Shown: in pieces, positions 18,701 to 26,346 of the stretch
Numbering within the stretch: the first letter of the stretch is position 1
How the letters are laid out: each line of letters begins with the position of its first letter
NCBI RefSeq assembly: GCF_040939785.1
Contig: NZ_CP162553.1
Location: 4,855,001-4,919,000, forward strand
DNA from: Bradyrhizobium lupini
GTDB lineage: Bacteria; Pseudomonadota; Alphaproteobacteria; Rhizobiales; Xanthobacteraceae
DNA: 64,000 nt
Reading direction: 5' to 3'
Notes under the pieces: model-generated
Databases searched by the model: none
What the model saw: only the letters and a program-made list of their open reading frames with translations
Told to the model about the DNA's origin: nothing
Program-made: the position numbers and the translations under genes

Positions 18701-19187
18701 GGGTGCGGGCCGTTTCGCTGGCGCCGACGAACAGTCCGTCGGGCGCGAACGCCGCCATCGGCGTCTTGGCGCCGTCGACCAGACGAAGCAGCCGCTCGAC
18801 CAGCGGCATGGTGCGCAAGCCGGGGTCCATCGCCGTGACGAGCACAGCGCGGCCGCCATCGGCGAAGTCGAGCCGGGCGCAGGCGCAGGTCATCAGCGTG
18901 CCGAGCCGCGCGCCGAAGCCGCGCAGCCGTTCGAGCCGGATCGCGCCGTTCGGAGGCAGCCGGCCGGCAAGCCGGATGATCTGGCGGCGGTGGCCGTCGG
19001 TGGGCCCGAAAATCCTGTCCGCCAGCGCCGTGGCATTGGCCGCGCCGAACAGCCTTGCCCCGACCGGATTGGCCCAGAGCACGCGCGTGCCGTCGATCGA
19101 CCAGAGCCAGGCGGGCAGCGGCGAGGTCGCGTGCACGGCCAGCCGGGGATCGCCCACGCCTCGCAACTGGAAATCCGAACTCGTCAT
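15772..19187 (-). pseudogene. PAS-domain sensor histidine kinase, frame broken by one base
   Basis: A protein of about 1138 residues if repaired. The N-terminal frame (from ATG 19187, MTSSDFQLRGVGDP) has PAS-like segments as far as LLGFRDLTE. The reading frame must then shift near the run of five C on the plus strand at 18671-18675 to continue as LEQARSDALRQGRAETPIG. A long Pro/Glu/Ala-rich linker and further PAS domains follow (AEGIVMFDAEGNIHACN), then the HisKA H-box SHEIRTPLNAIIGF and an ATPase domain (N-box NLISNSIR, G-box DTGHGLSE). It resembles PdhS/PleC-type kinases that control CtrA-dependent cell-cycle pathways in Rhizobiales. A sequencing error is as likely as real decay. Confidence 0.75.
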
Positions 19188-19409
19188 CCGACCGGCTTCG
19201 CGTCCCGCTTGTGCGCATCAGGCTGCCGGGAATGACAGCCTTAAGAAAGGGTTAGTATCGCCCGCAGGGCCGGGCAGGTCCACGGCCGAAGCCTAGCCGC
19301 CAAGGCCTAAAGCCGCGATAACCTTAATGTCCCTGACCCCGCAAGCCGTAGCCCGTTCGCATCCCCATCCTTCGAGATCCCCGCGTCCGCAGATACCCAT
19401 GCCGCCCAG

Positions 19410-19454
19410 CCTCATCCTGAGGAGACCGCGCAGCGGTCGTCTCGAAGGACGAGG
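19410..19454. repeat. Palindromic interspersed repeat, CCTCATCCTGAGG type
   Basis: CCTCATCCTGAGGAG and CTCGAAGGACGAGG flank the inner stem GACCGC/GCGGTC, giving a long hairpin. This unit, in the form CATCCTTCGAGACG...CCTCAGGATGAGG, is among the most frequent short repeats in Bradyrhizobium and relatives. Confidence 0.7.
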
Positions 19455-19556
19455 CGCGCGCTCAGGCACCACCTGATTACCTCAACCACCGGTTCCCGAT
19501 CCCGGGAACCTCATCCTCCCCGCGATTAAATTTGCGCAATGCACCCCAAAACCCGT

Positions 19557-19576
19557 TGCGTTGCACAATGTTGACA
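19557..19576 (+). promoter_or_regulatory. Candidate PhaR/AniA site and -35 box upstream of the phasin gene
   Basis: TGCGTTGCACAA (19557-19568) fits the TGCRNYGCASMA motif described for the polyhydroxybutyrate regulator AniA/PhaR in rhizobia. A related palindrome TTGCGCAA lies at 19532-19539. A perfect -35-like TTGACA follows at 19571-19576, although no good -10 is visible 17 bases further on. PhaR binding here would repress the phasin gene until polymer accumulates. Confidence 0.5.
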
Positions 19577-19713
19577 TCTTAGGCAGGCATGGTCTCCGCG
19601 CTGGGCGAGCCATCATTCGTTTTGTGTTTCCAGTCTTCGCACCCGTCACCCGGTTGGCCGGCGGGCGCGCCTGAAGGCTCACTCCGTTTTTTCATTAGTG
19701 TGAGGGACAAAGC

Positions 19714-20145
19714 ATGACAGGTACGACTGATCCATTCTCCGCCTCCGTCATTCCGTTCGAGGTTCCGGAGCAGATGCGTGCGTTCGCCGAAAAGGGCGTG
19801 TCGCAGGCCCGCGAGAACTACGCCAAGTTCAAGGACGCCGCCGAGACCCACAACGGCACCGTCGAGGCCGTGTTCGCGTCCGCCCACAAGGGCGTCAGCG
19901 AATACACCGCCAAGCTGATGGAGTTCGCGAAGGCCAACACCAAGGCCCATCTCGACTTCACCCAGGAGCTGTTCAGCGTGAAGGCGCCGCAGGATGCGTT
20001 CGCGCTGTGGACCAACCATTCCAAGGCGCAGCTCGAAACCTTCCAGGCCCAGGCCCGGGAGCTCGCCGAGATCACCCAGCGCGCGGCCACTGCCGCCGCC
20101 GAGCCGATCAAGGCCTCTGCCGCGAAGCTCTACCCCGCCGCCTGA
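19714..20145 (+). CDS. phaP: Phasin
   Basis: A 143-residue helical protein with a phasin_2-type core: PFEVPEQMRAFAEKGVSQARENY near the start, then FKDAAETHNGTVEAVF and LDFTQELFSVKAPQDAF, with amphipathic helices to the Ala-rich C-terminus. Phasins coat polyhydroxybutyrate granules in the cytoplasm and limit their size. GAGGG precedes the ATG. It is transcribed alone, with its own terminator and a candidate PhaR operator upstream. Rhizobia often have several phasins, so the paralogue number is not assigned. Confidence 0.9.
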   Translation: MTGTTDPFSASVIPFEVPEQMRAFAEKGVSQARENYAKFKDAAETHNGTVEAVFASAHKGVSEYTAKLMEFAKANTKAHLDFTQELFSVKAPQDAFALWTNHSKAQLETFQAQARELAEITQRAATAAAEPIKASAAKLYPAA

Positions 20146-20169
20146 TCTGGCGCGGCCGTCTCAATTAAG

Positions 20170-20194
20170 AAACCCGGGCCTAGAGCCCGGGTTT
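20170..20194 (+). terminator. Rho-independent terminator after the phasin gene
   Basis: AACCCGGGC and GCCCGGGTT form a perfect 9-bp stem with a short loop, followed by TTTTG. It starts 25 bases after the stop. Confidence 0.9.
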
Positions 20195-20338
20195 TGCTTT
20201 GGAAATAACCTCGTTTGCGGGACGTTTTGAGGGTGTTGCGGCCTTGCCAAAAACGCCCGTTGCACCTAGTTTCCGCCCCGTCCAGCCCCCTCGGTGACCG
20301 GCCCTATCAAGGGCGCCCCTCGGGCGGCTCGCAAGGAT

Positions 20339-20415
20339 GCAGTTGTAGCTCAGTTGGTTAGAGCGCCTGTCTGTGGAACAGGAGGTCGGTGGTTCGAGCC
20401 CACCCAACTGTACCA
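20339..20415 (+). tRNA. tRNA-His (GTG anticodon)
   Basis: A full cloverleaf of 77 bases with an encoded CCA. The acceptor GCAGTTG pairs with CAACTGT (last pair G1-U72), the D arm contains AGCTCAGTTGGTTAGAGC, the anticodon stem CCTGT/ACAGG encloses CTGTGGA with anticodon GTG at 20373-20375, and the T arm loop is TTCGAGC. The discriminator is A73 and the base before G1 is T, so the otherwise universal G-1 is not encoded. This is the divergent tRNA-His type known from many alphaproteobacteria. A less GC-rich accessory patch begins right after its 3' end. Confidence 0.95.
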
Positions 20416-20688
20416 GCGGCGCGGACGGCCCTCATTGTCAGAATCTCATTGATAGACACTTCTATTTGCGTCGTCTGAGAGGGCGAAACATGTCAGCGCA
20501 AGTGGAATGTACACTGAATCTCCAAAATTTCCCCTTGCATAACTGCGCCTCCTGCGCGTCTCTCCCGTCCCAAATAAACTCCCGCGTGTACCATTCTCGA
20601 AATCACCCGCGGGGAAGAGCTGTGGCCATCGACCTTCATCCAAACGCAAAAGCTAGAAATTGCGGAGATTGTCGCGCGTGCGCTCCCG

Positions 20689-21948
20689 TTGATCGAGATG
20701 GATCACGGCAAATTCCTTAGACGAGCATCAGGAGGCGTCATGTTGCTTTTAATGGCGGACGAGGCGCTGCCTCAACGTGGGCCGATCCACGACGCCCTGC
20801 TGGCGTATGTCGACGACTATCCATTGGTCGAGTTCATCTTGGACACGCTCGCGATCGAGCTACAAAGCGCCGAATATGAGAAAGAGCCGGCTCGAAAGAA
20901 ACTAGTTGAAGTCGCTGGCTATGAAAATTCCGCTGCGGTCACAGCGCGGCTTATTGGTCAATTTGAAACTCTACCCAACCAATACAGGACAACGTGCCCG
21001 TTACCGAAGGCGCTATGGGGATGTCTGCCCGACGAGAGAAATCAATGGACGTTCGAGACGACTTCCTCACGCTTGGTGCGTACCTCGAAAGACTTGTCTG
21101 ATTTACTTCCGCTGCACGTGCAGGAAGATGCGGACAAAGCGCAGCGCTTCGGAGGCGGGTTACTGTCTTCGCTTCTTACGGGGCCGCTGACTTGGGAAGA
21201 AAATGCAGTGCACATCCAGCGGGACGTCGAAGGATTTATTGGTCCGTATGGAGGTTCAGCCCCTGACCTAGAGGCGCGTCGATTTATACGCTCCGTCTGC
21301 GGTCTCGGCCTTGCGCTACGGCTCTTTCAAGTCAACTCAAGTTATCCGGTTTACCCTCCGAAATATGGCTACTTCGTCCATCGCAAGGATAACGAAGGGA
21401 ATTGGCGAGCGGAGCGAAAACTGGAGCTCGACGATAGGATAAGCTGGGGCCTCGAAAAACTCGAAATGGGCGACTTAGTCAACACGCCAGAAAAACGAGT
21501 TCATTGGTGTCCGCGTATCCTAGAGGAAATGGCTCAGGTCATCGCGGCGGGCAAACGCGCCGAGCCAATAATGCTTGCGTCGCAATGGTATTTTGACAGC
21601 GCAACAGGCTCAGATCCACTTCTGCCCTTTATCCAAGCCATGGTGGTCCTGGAAATTTTGCTCGGAGACAAAGCTGCCTCAAAAGAAATTGGGCTCAATG
21701 AGCTACTTCGAAACAGATGTGCGTACTTGATCGGATCAAGCCAAGAGGAGCGTGAGGATCTCTATAAAACGTTCAGCGACATTTATGATGTTCGATCCCA
21801 GATAGTCCACCGGGGTAAGCATCGCTTGAATGCTCACGAGCGCACGCTTCTCAGCCGCTTACGTTCAATGTGTCGCCGCGTGATTCAAAAAGAGGTTGAC
21901 TTGTTACGAGCGGACAAAAAGAAGGACGTTCCTGCACAGGCGTCCTAG
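20689..21948 (+). CDS. HEPN-domain (Apea-like) hypothetical protein
   Basis: A 419-residue cytosolic protein of unlike composition to its surroundings. The C-terminal quarter has a helical HEPN-like pattern: FIQAMVVLEILLGDK, then LNELLRNRCAYLIG, ending in the R-x4-H motif R369-SQIV-H374 followed by RGK. HEPN proteins with this motif are often metal-independent RNases used in toxin-antitoxin and phage-defence systems. The first 300 residues are unassigned. TTG 20689 or ATG 20698 are possible starts, neither with a good ribosome site. The same frame stays open back to about 20575 and reads like natural protein, so the 5' end may be lost or mis-assigned. Confidence 0.6.
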   Translation: MIEMDHGKFLRRASGGVMLLLMADEALPQRGPIHDALLAYVDDYPLVEFILDTLAIELQSAEYEKEPARKKLVEVAGYENSAAVTARLIGQFETLPNQYRTTCPLPKALWGCLPDERNQWTFETTSSRLVRTSKDLSDLLPLHVQEDADKAQRFGGGLLSSLLTGPLTWEENAVHIQRDVEGFIGPYGGSAPDLEARRFIRSVCGLGLALRLFQVNSSYPVYPPKYGYFVHRKDNEGNWRAERKLELDDRISWGLEKLEMGDLVNTPEKRVHWCPRILEEMAQVIAAGKRAEPIMLASQWYFDSATGSDPLLPFIQAMVVLEILLGDKAASKEIGLNELLRNRCAYLIGSSQEEREDLYKTFSDIYDVRSQIVHRGKHRLNAHERTLLSRLRSMCRRVIQKEVDLLRADKKKDVPAQAS

Positions 21949-22159
21949 GATCCGCGTGGTGGATAATCGCACGAGCCGGACGCGGTCTGGAAGTCCCCGG
22001 TAATCTCGAAGCTCTCCTCCGGGAAAAGAATAGAGCGATCGCCTAGGCACTTGCATAGAATGCCCGAAAATACAGCCCAACTAGATGGCATCACGCGATT
22101 CTTAAGCAGGATTGATGATCGCGCACCTGACTAAATCATGATGCCTCAACCTTAAACGG

Positions 22160-23044
22160 CTAACAGAGATTTAGATCGAATTGGCTTTTCGCAAATTGCT
22201 TAAATTCATCCATCGTTTCCGCTGGCAGCTTACGGCATGGTTCCGTATCTCCAGCAATCATAACGAACCCAACTTTGCCTGCAACGTAGTAGATACCAAC
22301 TCCGCGCTTCCCTGAATTGGATGCTAAGAGCGAATAGCCCGCCTTTCCCTCTGCCTGCGTAATACTCGCTTCGTGCGTCTGTAGGTATTCCAGCTTACGA
22401 GAGATTCTCGCGTCCACGACTCGGATGATATTCCCGGCAATCGCGCCGATTCCCTCACCTCGTCGCTGCTCCACCAGCGCTTGAAGCGCCAATCCGATTT
22501 CTACGAATTCTACTAGTCCTGCACTGTTCACGATGGATTCGATTGTTGTTGTGCCGTCTAAGTGCACTGTCGTCTGCTGTTTCGGGCCGACGTATGGCTT
22601 CTTCAGCTCTAAAAGTCTCCTATATTGGGCAGGGTCGCCAATATAGGCTCGTTCAACATATTTGAGGACGCCGTCTGTGATGTGTGCAAGGCGTTTGCGA
22701 TCACCATCAATCCGGAGCACGAGAAACTCACAGTCTGGTGGATCGCTTTTTTTTGAGGCTAAGAGTTCGGCGTGACGCTCAGCCAGTCGGGTCGCCGGGT
22801 CGAATTTTGCGTTCTGCACGAGTTCTTGTGCAAGCTGGCCAATCAGTGTGAGTGCCGCATCAGCTGCATTTGATGATGCAAACGCAACGGCCGTGTTATC
22901 GTCGATGATCTGTATCTTTAGGCCGTGAAACTCGCCACTCACTGGCCCGATCGGATTACCTTTCACCTCCAATAGAGGAGTTAAAAGAGTCTCCCCCACT
23001 AGAAAGCCGATTTCTTCATTCGCATAGCCCACGATCAACGTCAT
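22160..23044 (-). CDS. Proteasome/HslV-like (Ntn-hydrolase fold) hypothetical protein
   Basis: A 294-residue protein whose start resembles proteasome beta subunits: MTLIVGYANEEIGFLVGET gives Thr as first residue after Met removal, Glu at the position of Asp17, and K-IQIIDDNTAVAFASS...DA like the KxxxIDDxIAVAxAG...DA core. A later RLAHITDG...RAYIGDP matches the middle strands. No processing propeptide is needed if Met is removed. ATG 23044 is the start; upstream codons in this frame belong to an AEC transporter remnant. The C-terminal 120 residues are unassigned. It is convergent with the HEPN gene and less GC-rich than the core genes. Fold assignment is an inference from pattern. Confidence 0.5.
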   Translation of the reverse strand: MTLIVGYANEEIGFLVGETLLTPLLEVKGNPIGPVSGEFHGLKIQIIDDNTAVAFASSNAADAALTLIGQLAQELVQNAKFDPATRLAERHAELLASKKSDPPDCEFLVLRIDGDRKRLAHITDGVLKYVERAYIGDPAQYRRLLELKKPYVGPKQQTTVHLDGTTTIESIVNSAGLVEFVEIGLALQALVEQRRGEGIGAIAGNIIRVVDARISRKLEYLQTHEASITQAEGKAGYSLLASNSGKRGVGIYYVAGKVGFVMIAGDTEPCRKLPAETMDEFKQFAKSQFDLNLC

Positions 23045-23092
23045 GAATTCCGTCCTATAGAAATGAAGGAAGCAAAAGCAAATTATCCGGTT

Positions 23093-23203
23093 TGCGGCGA
23101 CAGCACGATCCAGGCCGGCCGCGACCTGAGCCAAACCGAGCAGCTTGGCTAGCACGAACGCAGCCGCCGGCATCGCCGGCAGTTCTAACGCGCATATCAC
23201 GGA
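23093..23203 (-). pseudogene. Remnant of an AEC transporter gene (inner segment)
   Basis: Read on the minus strand this gives SVICALELPAMPAAAFVLAK and then LLGLAQVAAG. It aligns with the segment MSALKLLAMPAAAFALARML of the intact AEC gene at 26347-27285 (DNA 26488-26605). No start or remaining gene body is present. It lies directly upstream of the Ntn-like gene. Confidence 0.6.
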
Positions 23204-23255
23204 TGCCCGGGCGTCTATCCCTGCGCGAGGACGATACAATCCAACCTCATCCCCC

Positions 23256-23660
23256 TCAGGAGATCATCGCCTTGATCTGTGCAGTGTCCGCAAATTCAAT
23301 CAGCTCGACGATCTTGCCGTCCTGAAATCTGAACAGGTCCAGGATCTCGGTGCTGGAAGCCTGCCCGGTCGGGCGGTGTCGAACGACGACGCGGGAATGA
23401 ACGGCGACGCGATCTCCGTCGACCAGCTCGGCCAGGATTTGGCGACCTTCGAAGCCGAATTCCTCAATCAATCTACTGAAGGCCCCACGCAGGGTCGGGT
23501 GCCCCTGCATACTCCCTGTCAGTTCGAGGGCGCTCTTGTCGCCCATCAGGGTGAACAGACCTTCGGGATGAAAGGCTGTCACCAAGCCCTCGGCGTCACC
23601 GCCGTCGCGTGCGGCGTAAGCGCGTCTGATCAATGCCAGCATCTCTTCACGCTGTCCCAT
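23256..23660 (-). CDS. SnoaL/NTF2-like protein
   Basis: A 134-residue cone-shaped-fold protein of the nuclear transport factor 2 superfamily. It opens with a helix of the usual kind (EMLALIRRAYAARDGGDAEGLVTAFHPEG has the AxDxxxLxxxxxxD-type spacing), then strands VAVHSRVVVRHRPTGQ and EILDLFRFQDGKIVELIEFAD. Members are small ligand-binding proteins or isomerases and are often annotated as ketosteroid isomerase-related. The function is not predictable. It lies between the two AEC remnants. Confidence 0.8.
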   Translation of the reverse strand: MGQREEMLALIRRAYAARDGGDAEGLVTAFHPEGLFTLMGDKSALELTGSMQGHPTLRGAFSRLIEEFGFEGRQILAELVDGDRVAVHSRVVVRHRPTGQASSTEILDLFRFQDGKIVELIEFADTAQIKAMIS

Positions 23661-23878
23661 GTCACCCTCCCTGCAGGACGTATCGGTGCAGCCTATCGAC
23701 CTTTGCGTGTAAACGCAAAATCATCGAGATGAGGGGGAGGGCTCAGCACGCCACGAAGCAGGGGCGTTCGCTTTCGTTCCCCGATTTCAGGAGAAAACGG
23801 CGTGGGGCCACGCCGAACCTTTTCACGACCTTGGGTGTTTGTGTTGCGGCAGGACTGACAACGCTGAGGAGCTGAGAC

Positions 23879-23953
23879 ATGAACGGTATTATCTATCTGG
23901 TCGGACTCGTCGTCGTGATTGGTGTGGTGCTCTCGTTCCTGGGCCTGCGCTGA
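23879..23953 (+). CDS. Hydrophobic 24-residue peptide
   Basis: MNGIIYLVGLVVVIGVVLSF followed by LGLR and a stop. The ATG is preceded by GAGGAG at good spacing. The peptide is one transmembrane helix with a basic C-terminus. I believe near-identical micro-peptides recur in Rhizobiales, but cannot confirm it here. It is in the same orientation as tenA, about 200 bases upstream of it. Confidence 0.5.
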   Translation: MNGIIYLVGLVVVIGVVLSFLGLR

Positions 23954-24149
23954 TTGGGTATTTGGGCATTGGTGCGGCGCACTCTCCAGCATTACGGTGA
24001 CAGTGCACAAAGCTCTCGACGCGGGGAGTGTCCGCAACGCCGCTCAAAGCCAGTATTTGTGCGCGGTCACCGTAGCTCCTCGGTCGGCAATGCGCTATCG
24101 GTAGCGAACCAAAGACGTTTACCGACAAGCAAGCCGGGCAAAAAAGATC

Positions 24150-24824
24150 GTGAGCTTCTTCGAGCGTCTCAAGACAGCAGCATCCGTTGAGTGGCGGGCT
24201 TACACCGAGCATCCCTTCACGAACGGATTGGCAGACGGCTCGCTCCCCGAAGCGGCGTTTCGTCACTATCTCGTTCAAGACTACTTGTTCCTCATCGAGT
24301 TCGCTCGCGCCTACGCGCTCGCGGTCTACAAGTCGCCCCGACTTGCCGACATGCGTGAAGCCGCCGCCGGCCTGTCGGCGATCCTCGATGTCGAGATGAA
24401 CCTGCATGTGAAGCTCTGCGCCGATTGGGGTCTGTCCCCGGCCGACCTTGAACAGGCCCCGCCGGCGGCCGAGATGCTGGCCTATACACGCTACGTGCTC
24501 GACGCGGGAATGCGCGGCGATCTGCTGGCACTCAAGGTGGCGCTTGCCCCCTGCGTGATCGGGTACGCGGAGATCGCAACGCGGCTCGCCTCGCTACCCC
24601 TCGCGCACGCCGCGACGAACGCCTATCGCGTCTGGATCGCCGAGTACGCCGGCGCGCCGTACCAGGAGGTCGCTGCCAAGGCGCGGGCGCATATGGAGCA
24701 TCTGGCCGATCTCTACGCCACGCCGGCGCGCGAGGCAGAGCTGATGGCGATCTTCAAGGAAGCCACCCGACTCGAGGCAGACTTCTGGGAGATGGCCTGG
24801 CGCGCGGGCCAGCGCGTTCAATAA
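24150..24824 (+). CDS. tenA: TenA family aminopyrimidine aminohydrolase
   Basis: A 224-residue all-helical thiaminase-II-type protein. TenA hydrolyses aminopyrimidine products of thiamin breakdown so that the pyrimidine can be salvaged. Visible marks are the FRHYLVQDYLFLIEFARAYA segment (about 40-58) with the substrate-contacting Asp and Tyr, catalytic Cys in ALAPCVIGYAEI (about 135), and YRVWIAEYAG with the conserved Glu region. It starts with GTG. I see no thiamin riboswitch in the 200 bases upstream, so it is probably not under TPP control. Its right neighbour is an AEC remnant on the other strand. Confidence 0.9.
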   Translation: MSFFERLKTAASVEWRAYTEHPFTNGLADGSLPEAAFRHYLVQDYLFLIEFARAYALAVYKSPRLADMREAAAGLSAILDVEMNLHVKLCADWGLSPADLEQAPPAAEMLAYTRYVLDAGMRGDLLALKVALAPCVIGYAEIATRLASLPLAHAATNAYRVWIAEYAGAPYQEVAAKARAHMEHLADLYATPAREAELMAIFKEATRLEADFWEMAWRAGQRVQ

Positions 24825-24825
24825 C

Positions 24826-24931
24826 TCTTTCGGCCGGCCAGCAGCGTGCCCGGCGCCACCGCAACCGACACCGGGTTCACCCGCCGCTGATACTGCACCG
24901 CGAAGATGTACGTATTCGCGCAGGTCGGCAC
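24826..24931 (-). pseudogene. Remnant of an AEC transporter gene (C-terminal segment)
   Basis: The minus strand reads ANTYIFAVQYQRRVNPVSVA followed by VAPGTLLAG, matching ANAYIFAVQYQRLVNPVSGA...GTLLAA at the C-terminus of the intact AEC gene (DNA 26390-26490). The nucleotide match is high over about 100 bases. The copy then diverges and stops early. It corresponds to the part of the gene adjacent to the other remnant at 23093-23203, but the two pieces are in the wrong order for one interrupted copy. Confidence 0.65.
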
Positions 24932-25038
24932 CTGCAGTGGCTCGAGCGCGCATCCCGCCAGGATGCTCGGCTTCTCGCCCCCTCGAAGCACGAAGCCACA
25001 GCTCCGTCGGGAAATCAGTCTGCCAGCTACCCGCCCCA

Positions 25039-26109
25039 TCACGGCGTCGGGGCGACCACATCCTTGAAGTCAGACAAAGCGCGAATGGCTGCCGTTCTGT
25101 TCAACACAAATCGCTTCACTTCCTCTTGCTGGCTCGAACTCAAATCCGTCCAGTGATGTTTTTCAGTTGGGAAGCTGATCAGAAGGCCTTCGCTGCGGTG
25201 CTGTGCGACTTGGACAGGAACGACGTCATCAGGTGTGTCGACGAGATACTGGTCTGACGGATGATTTTCGGCTTTGAGTGTTCCGGATTGCACCTGATTG
25301 GATACCTCGGGAATACCCAACGAGAAACCGAGCGCCTTCAGATCGAAGACCAATGAGCCGGGATGAGTATCGACGCTGACGAACTGGAGAAAGCTGGTCT
25401 GCGACTTGGTCACGCCGGTTTTAAGATGACCGTGAACGACCCGCACGAGCTGGCCTTCCGATCCGTTGATCCAGTCGTCGAAGTCCATGAGCGGTGTCGT
25501 GAACACGACCGGCTTGCCCACTTGCGCATCCCGCAATTGTTTGGGATCGAACTTGTCGAAGCTCACGGGCGACACCTTGGGCACCTTCTTGAACATGCCG
25601 GCTCCGATGGTCAGATCACCGCCGATAATCGGCCCAAAAAGCGAAAGTTCGCGCCCTGTACTCAAGTTCTTGATCTTCACGCGGAGCAAGCTCGATTTGA
25701 CGCCGATACCCGAGGCACCAAAGAGCGCTGCAATTTTCATCTCCCAGAAGGTGCTCGGCGCATAAACAAGCCGAGGCGGACGGTGCACCTTCTTGTAACC
25801 GCCCGTACCTGTCCAAACCAGGTCGACCATGAGGACGACACTGCGATCGATGGCGGCGTTATCTTCGCCGGCCGTCGGAAACGGTTCCGTGCTCCCGACT
25901 GCCTTTTGGCCAAGCGCGACGGGCAATCCCGGCAGCTGCATTTTGACGATGGGATCGACCTGGTCGAAGATCGTTTTCGCCCTGAATTCCGACAGGCGCT
26001 GATTCAGTGCGGACGCCGCCGCCTTCGTGCGGGCACCTCTCCAGCGTCGGCTGGCGTGACCAACGCATGTGATGCGGACCGAAACCGTCCCATCTTTGGG
26101 AATGCCCAT
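25039..26109 (-). CDS. OmpA-domain-like hypothetical protein
   Basis: A 356-residue protein. Its first 95 residues follow the OmpA C-terminal (peptidoglycan-binding) pattern: VSVRITCVGHAS, NQRLSEFRAKTIFDQV, a Gly-containing stretch, then EDNAAIDRSVVLMVDL in place of the usual NRRVxI end. No signal peptide is visible, which is odd for a periplasmic domain. The remaining 260 residues (for example LSLFGPIIGGDLTIGAGMF) are unassigned. GGAG lies upstream of ATG 26109. It sits alone in the accessory patch, less GC-rich than the operon to its right. Confidence 0.5.
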   Translation of the reverse strand: MGIPKDGTVSVRITCVGHASRRWRGARTKAAASALNQRLSEFRAKTIFDQVDPIVKMQLPGLPVALGQKAVGSTEPFPTAGEDNAAIDRSVVLMVDLVWTGTGGYKKVHRPPRLVYAPSTFWEMKIAALFGASGIGVKSSLLRVKIKNLSTGRELSLFGPIIGGDLTIGAGMFKKVPKVSPVSFDKFDPKQLRDAQVGKPVVFTTPLMDFDDWINGSEGQLVRVVHGHLKTGVTKSQTSFLQFVSVDTHPGSLVFDLKALGFSLGIPEVSNQVQSGTLKAENHPSDQYLVDTPDDVVPVQVAQHRSEGLLISFPTEKHHWTDLSSSQQEEVKRFVLNRTAAIRALSDFKDVVAPTP

Positions 26110-26346
26110 GGAACTGCTCCTTTATTGCAGATCTCTTTTTGGTCAGTTGAGCGTTTCGACCGGTTCAATGCGCCGAAATGGATTTATCACGCGTGTGCTG
26201 TCAGGGGTTCCACGCAGATCACACAGCTTTGGACAGCGACGACAAGGTGTCGCCACGAACGCTGATATGCGGATTGCGTTCGATGCCAACAGCTGGATGA
26301 CATCAAAGAAGTTTTGCTCCAAGCGAGTTATCGCGCACAGCCTGCC

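Larger units (their letters stand above)
19188..19713. other. Intergenic region between sensor kinase and phasin
   Basis: No gene is seen. The left half contains a palindromic interspersed repeat (19410-19454) and a half-copy of the same family near 19367. The right half carries a candidate PhaR/AniA operator with an adjoining -35 box (19557-19576) and the leader of the phasin gene. Confidence 0.6.

Noticed and set aside
20373..20720. A plus-strand frame starting inside tRNA-His
   Set aside because: The start lies in the tRNA anticodon arm, there is no ribosome site, and it overlaps the better-supported HEPN frame.
23954..24149. A possible TPP riboswitch before tenA
   Set aside because: I looked for the conserved CUGAGA and the ACC...GAU segments of the thi box and did not find them in order.
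20416..26346. A second copy of the tRNA-His 3' end as right border of the accessory patch
   Set aside because: I searched by eye for GGTTCGAGCCCACCCAACT and found no repeat, so integration at the tRNA cannot be claimed.
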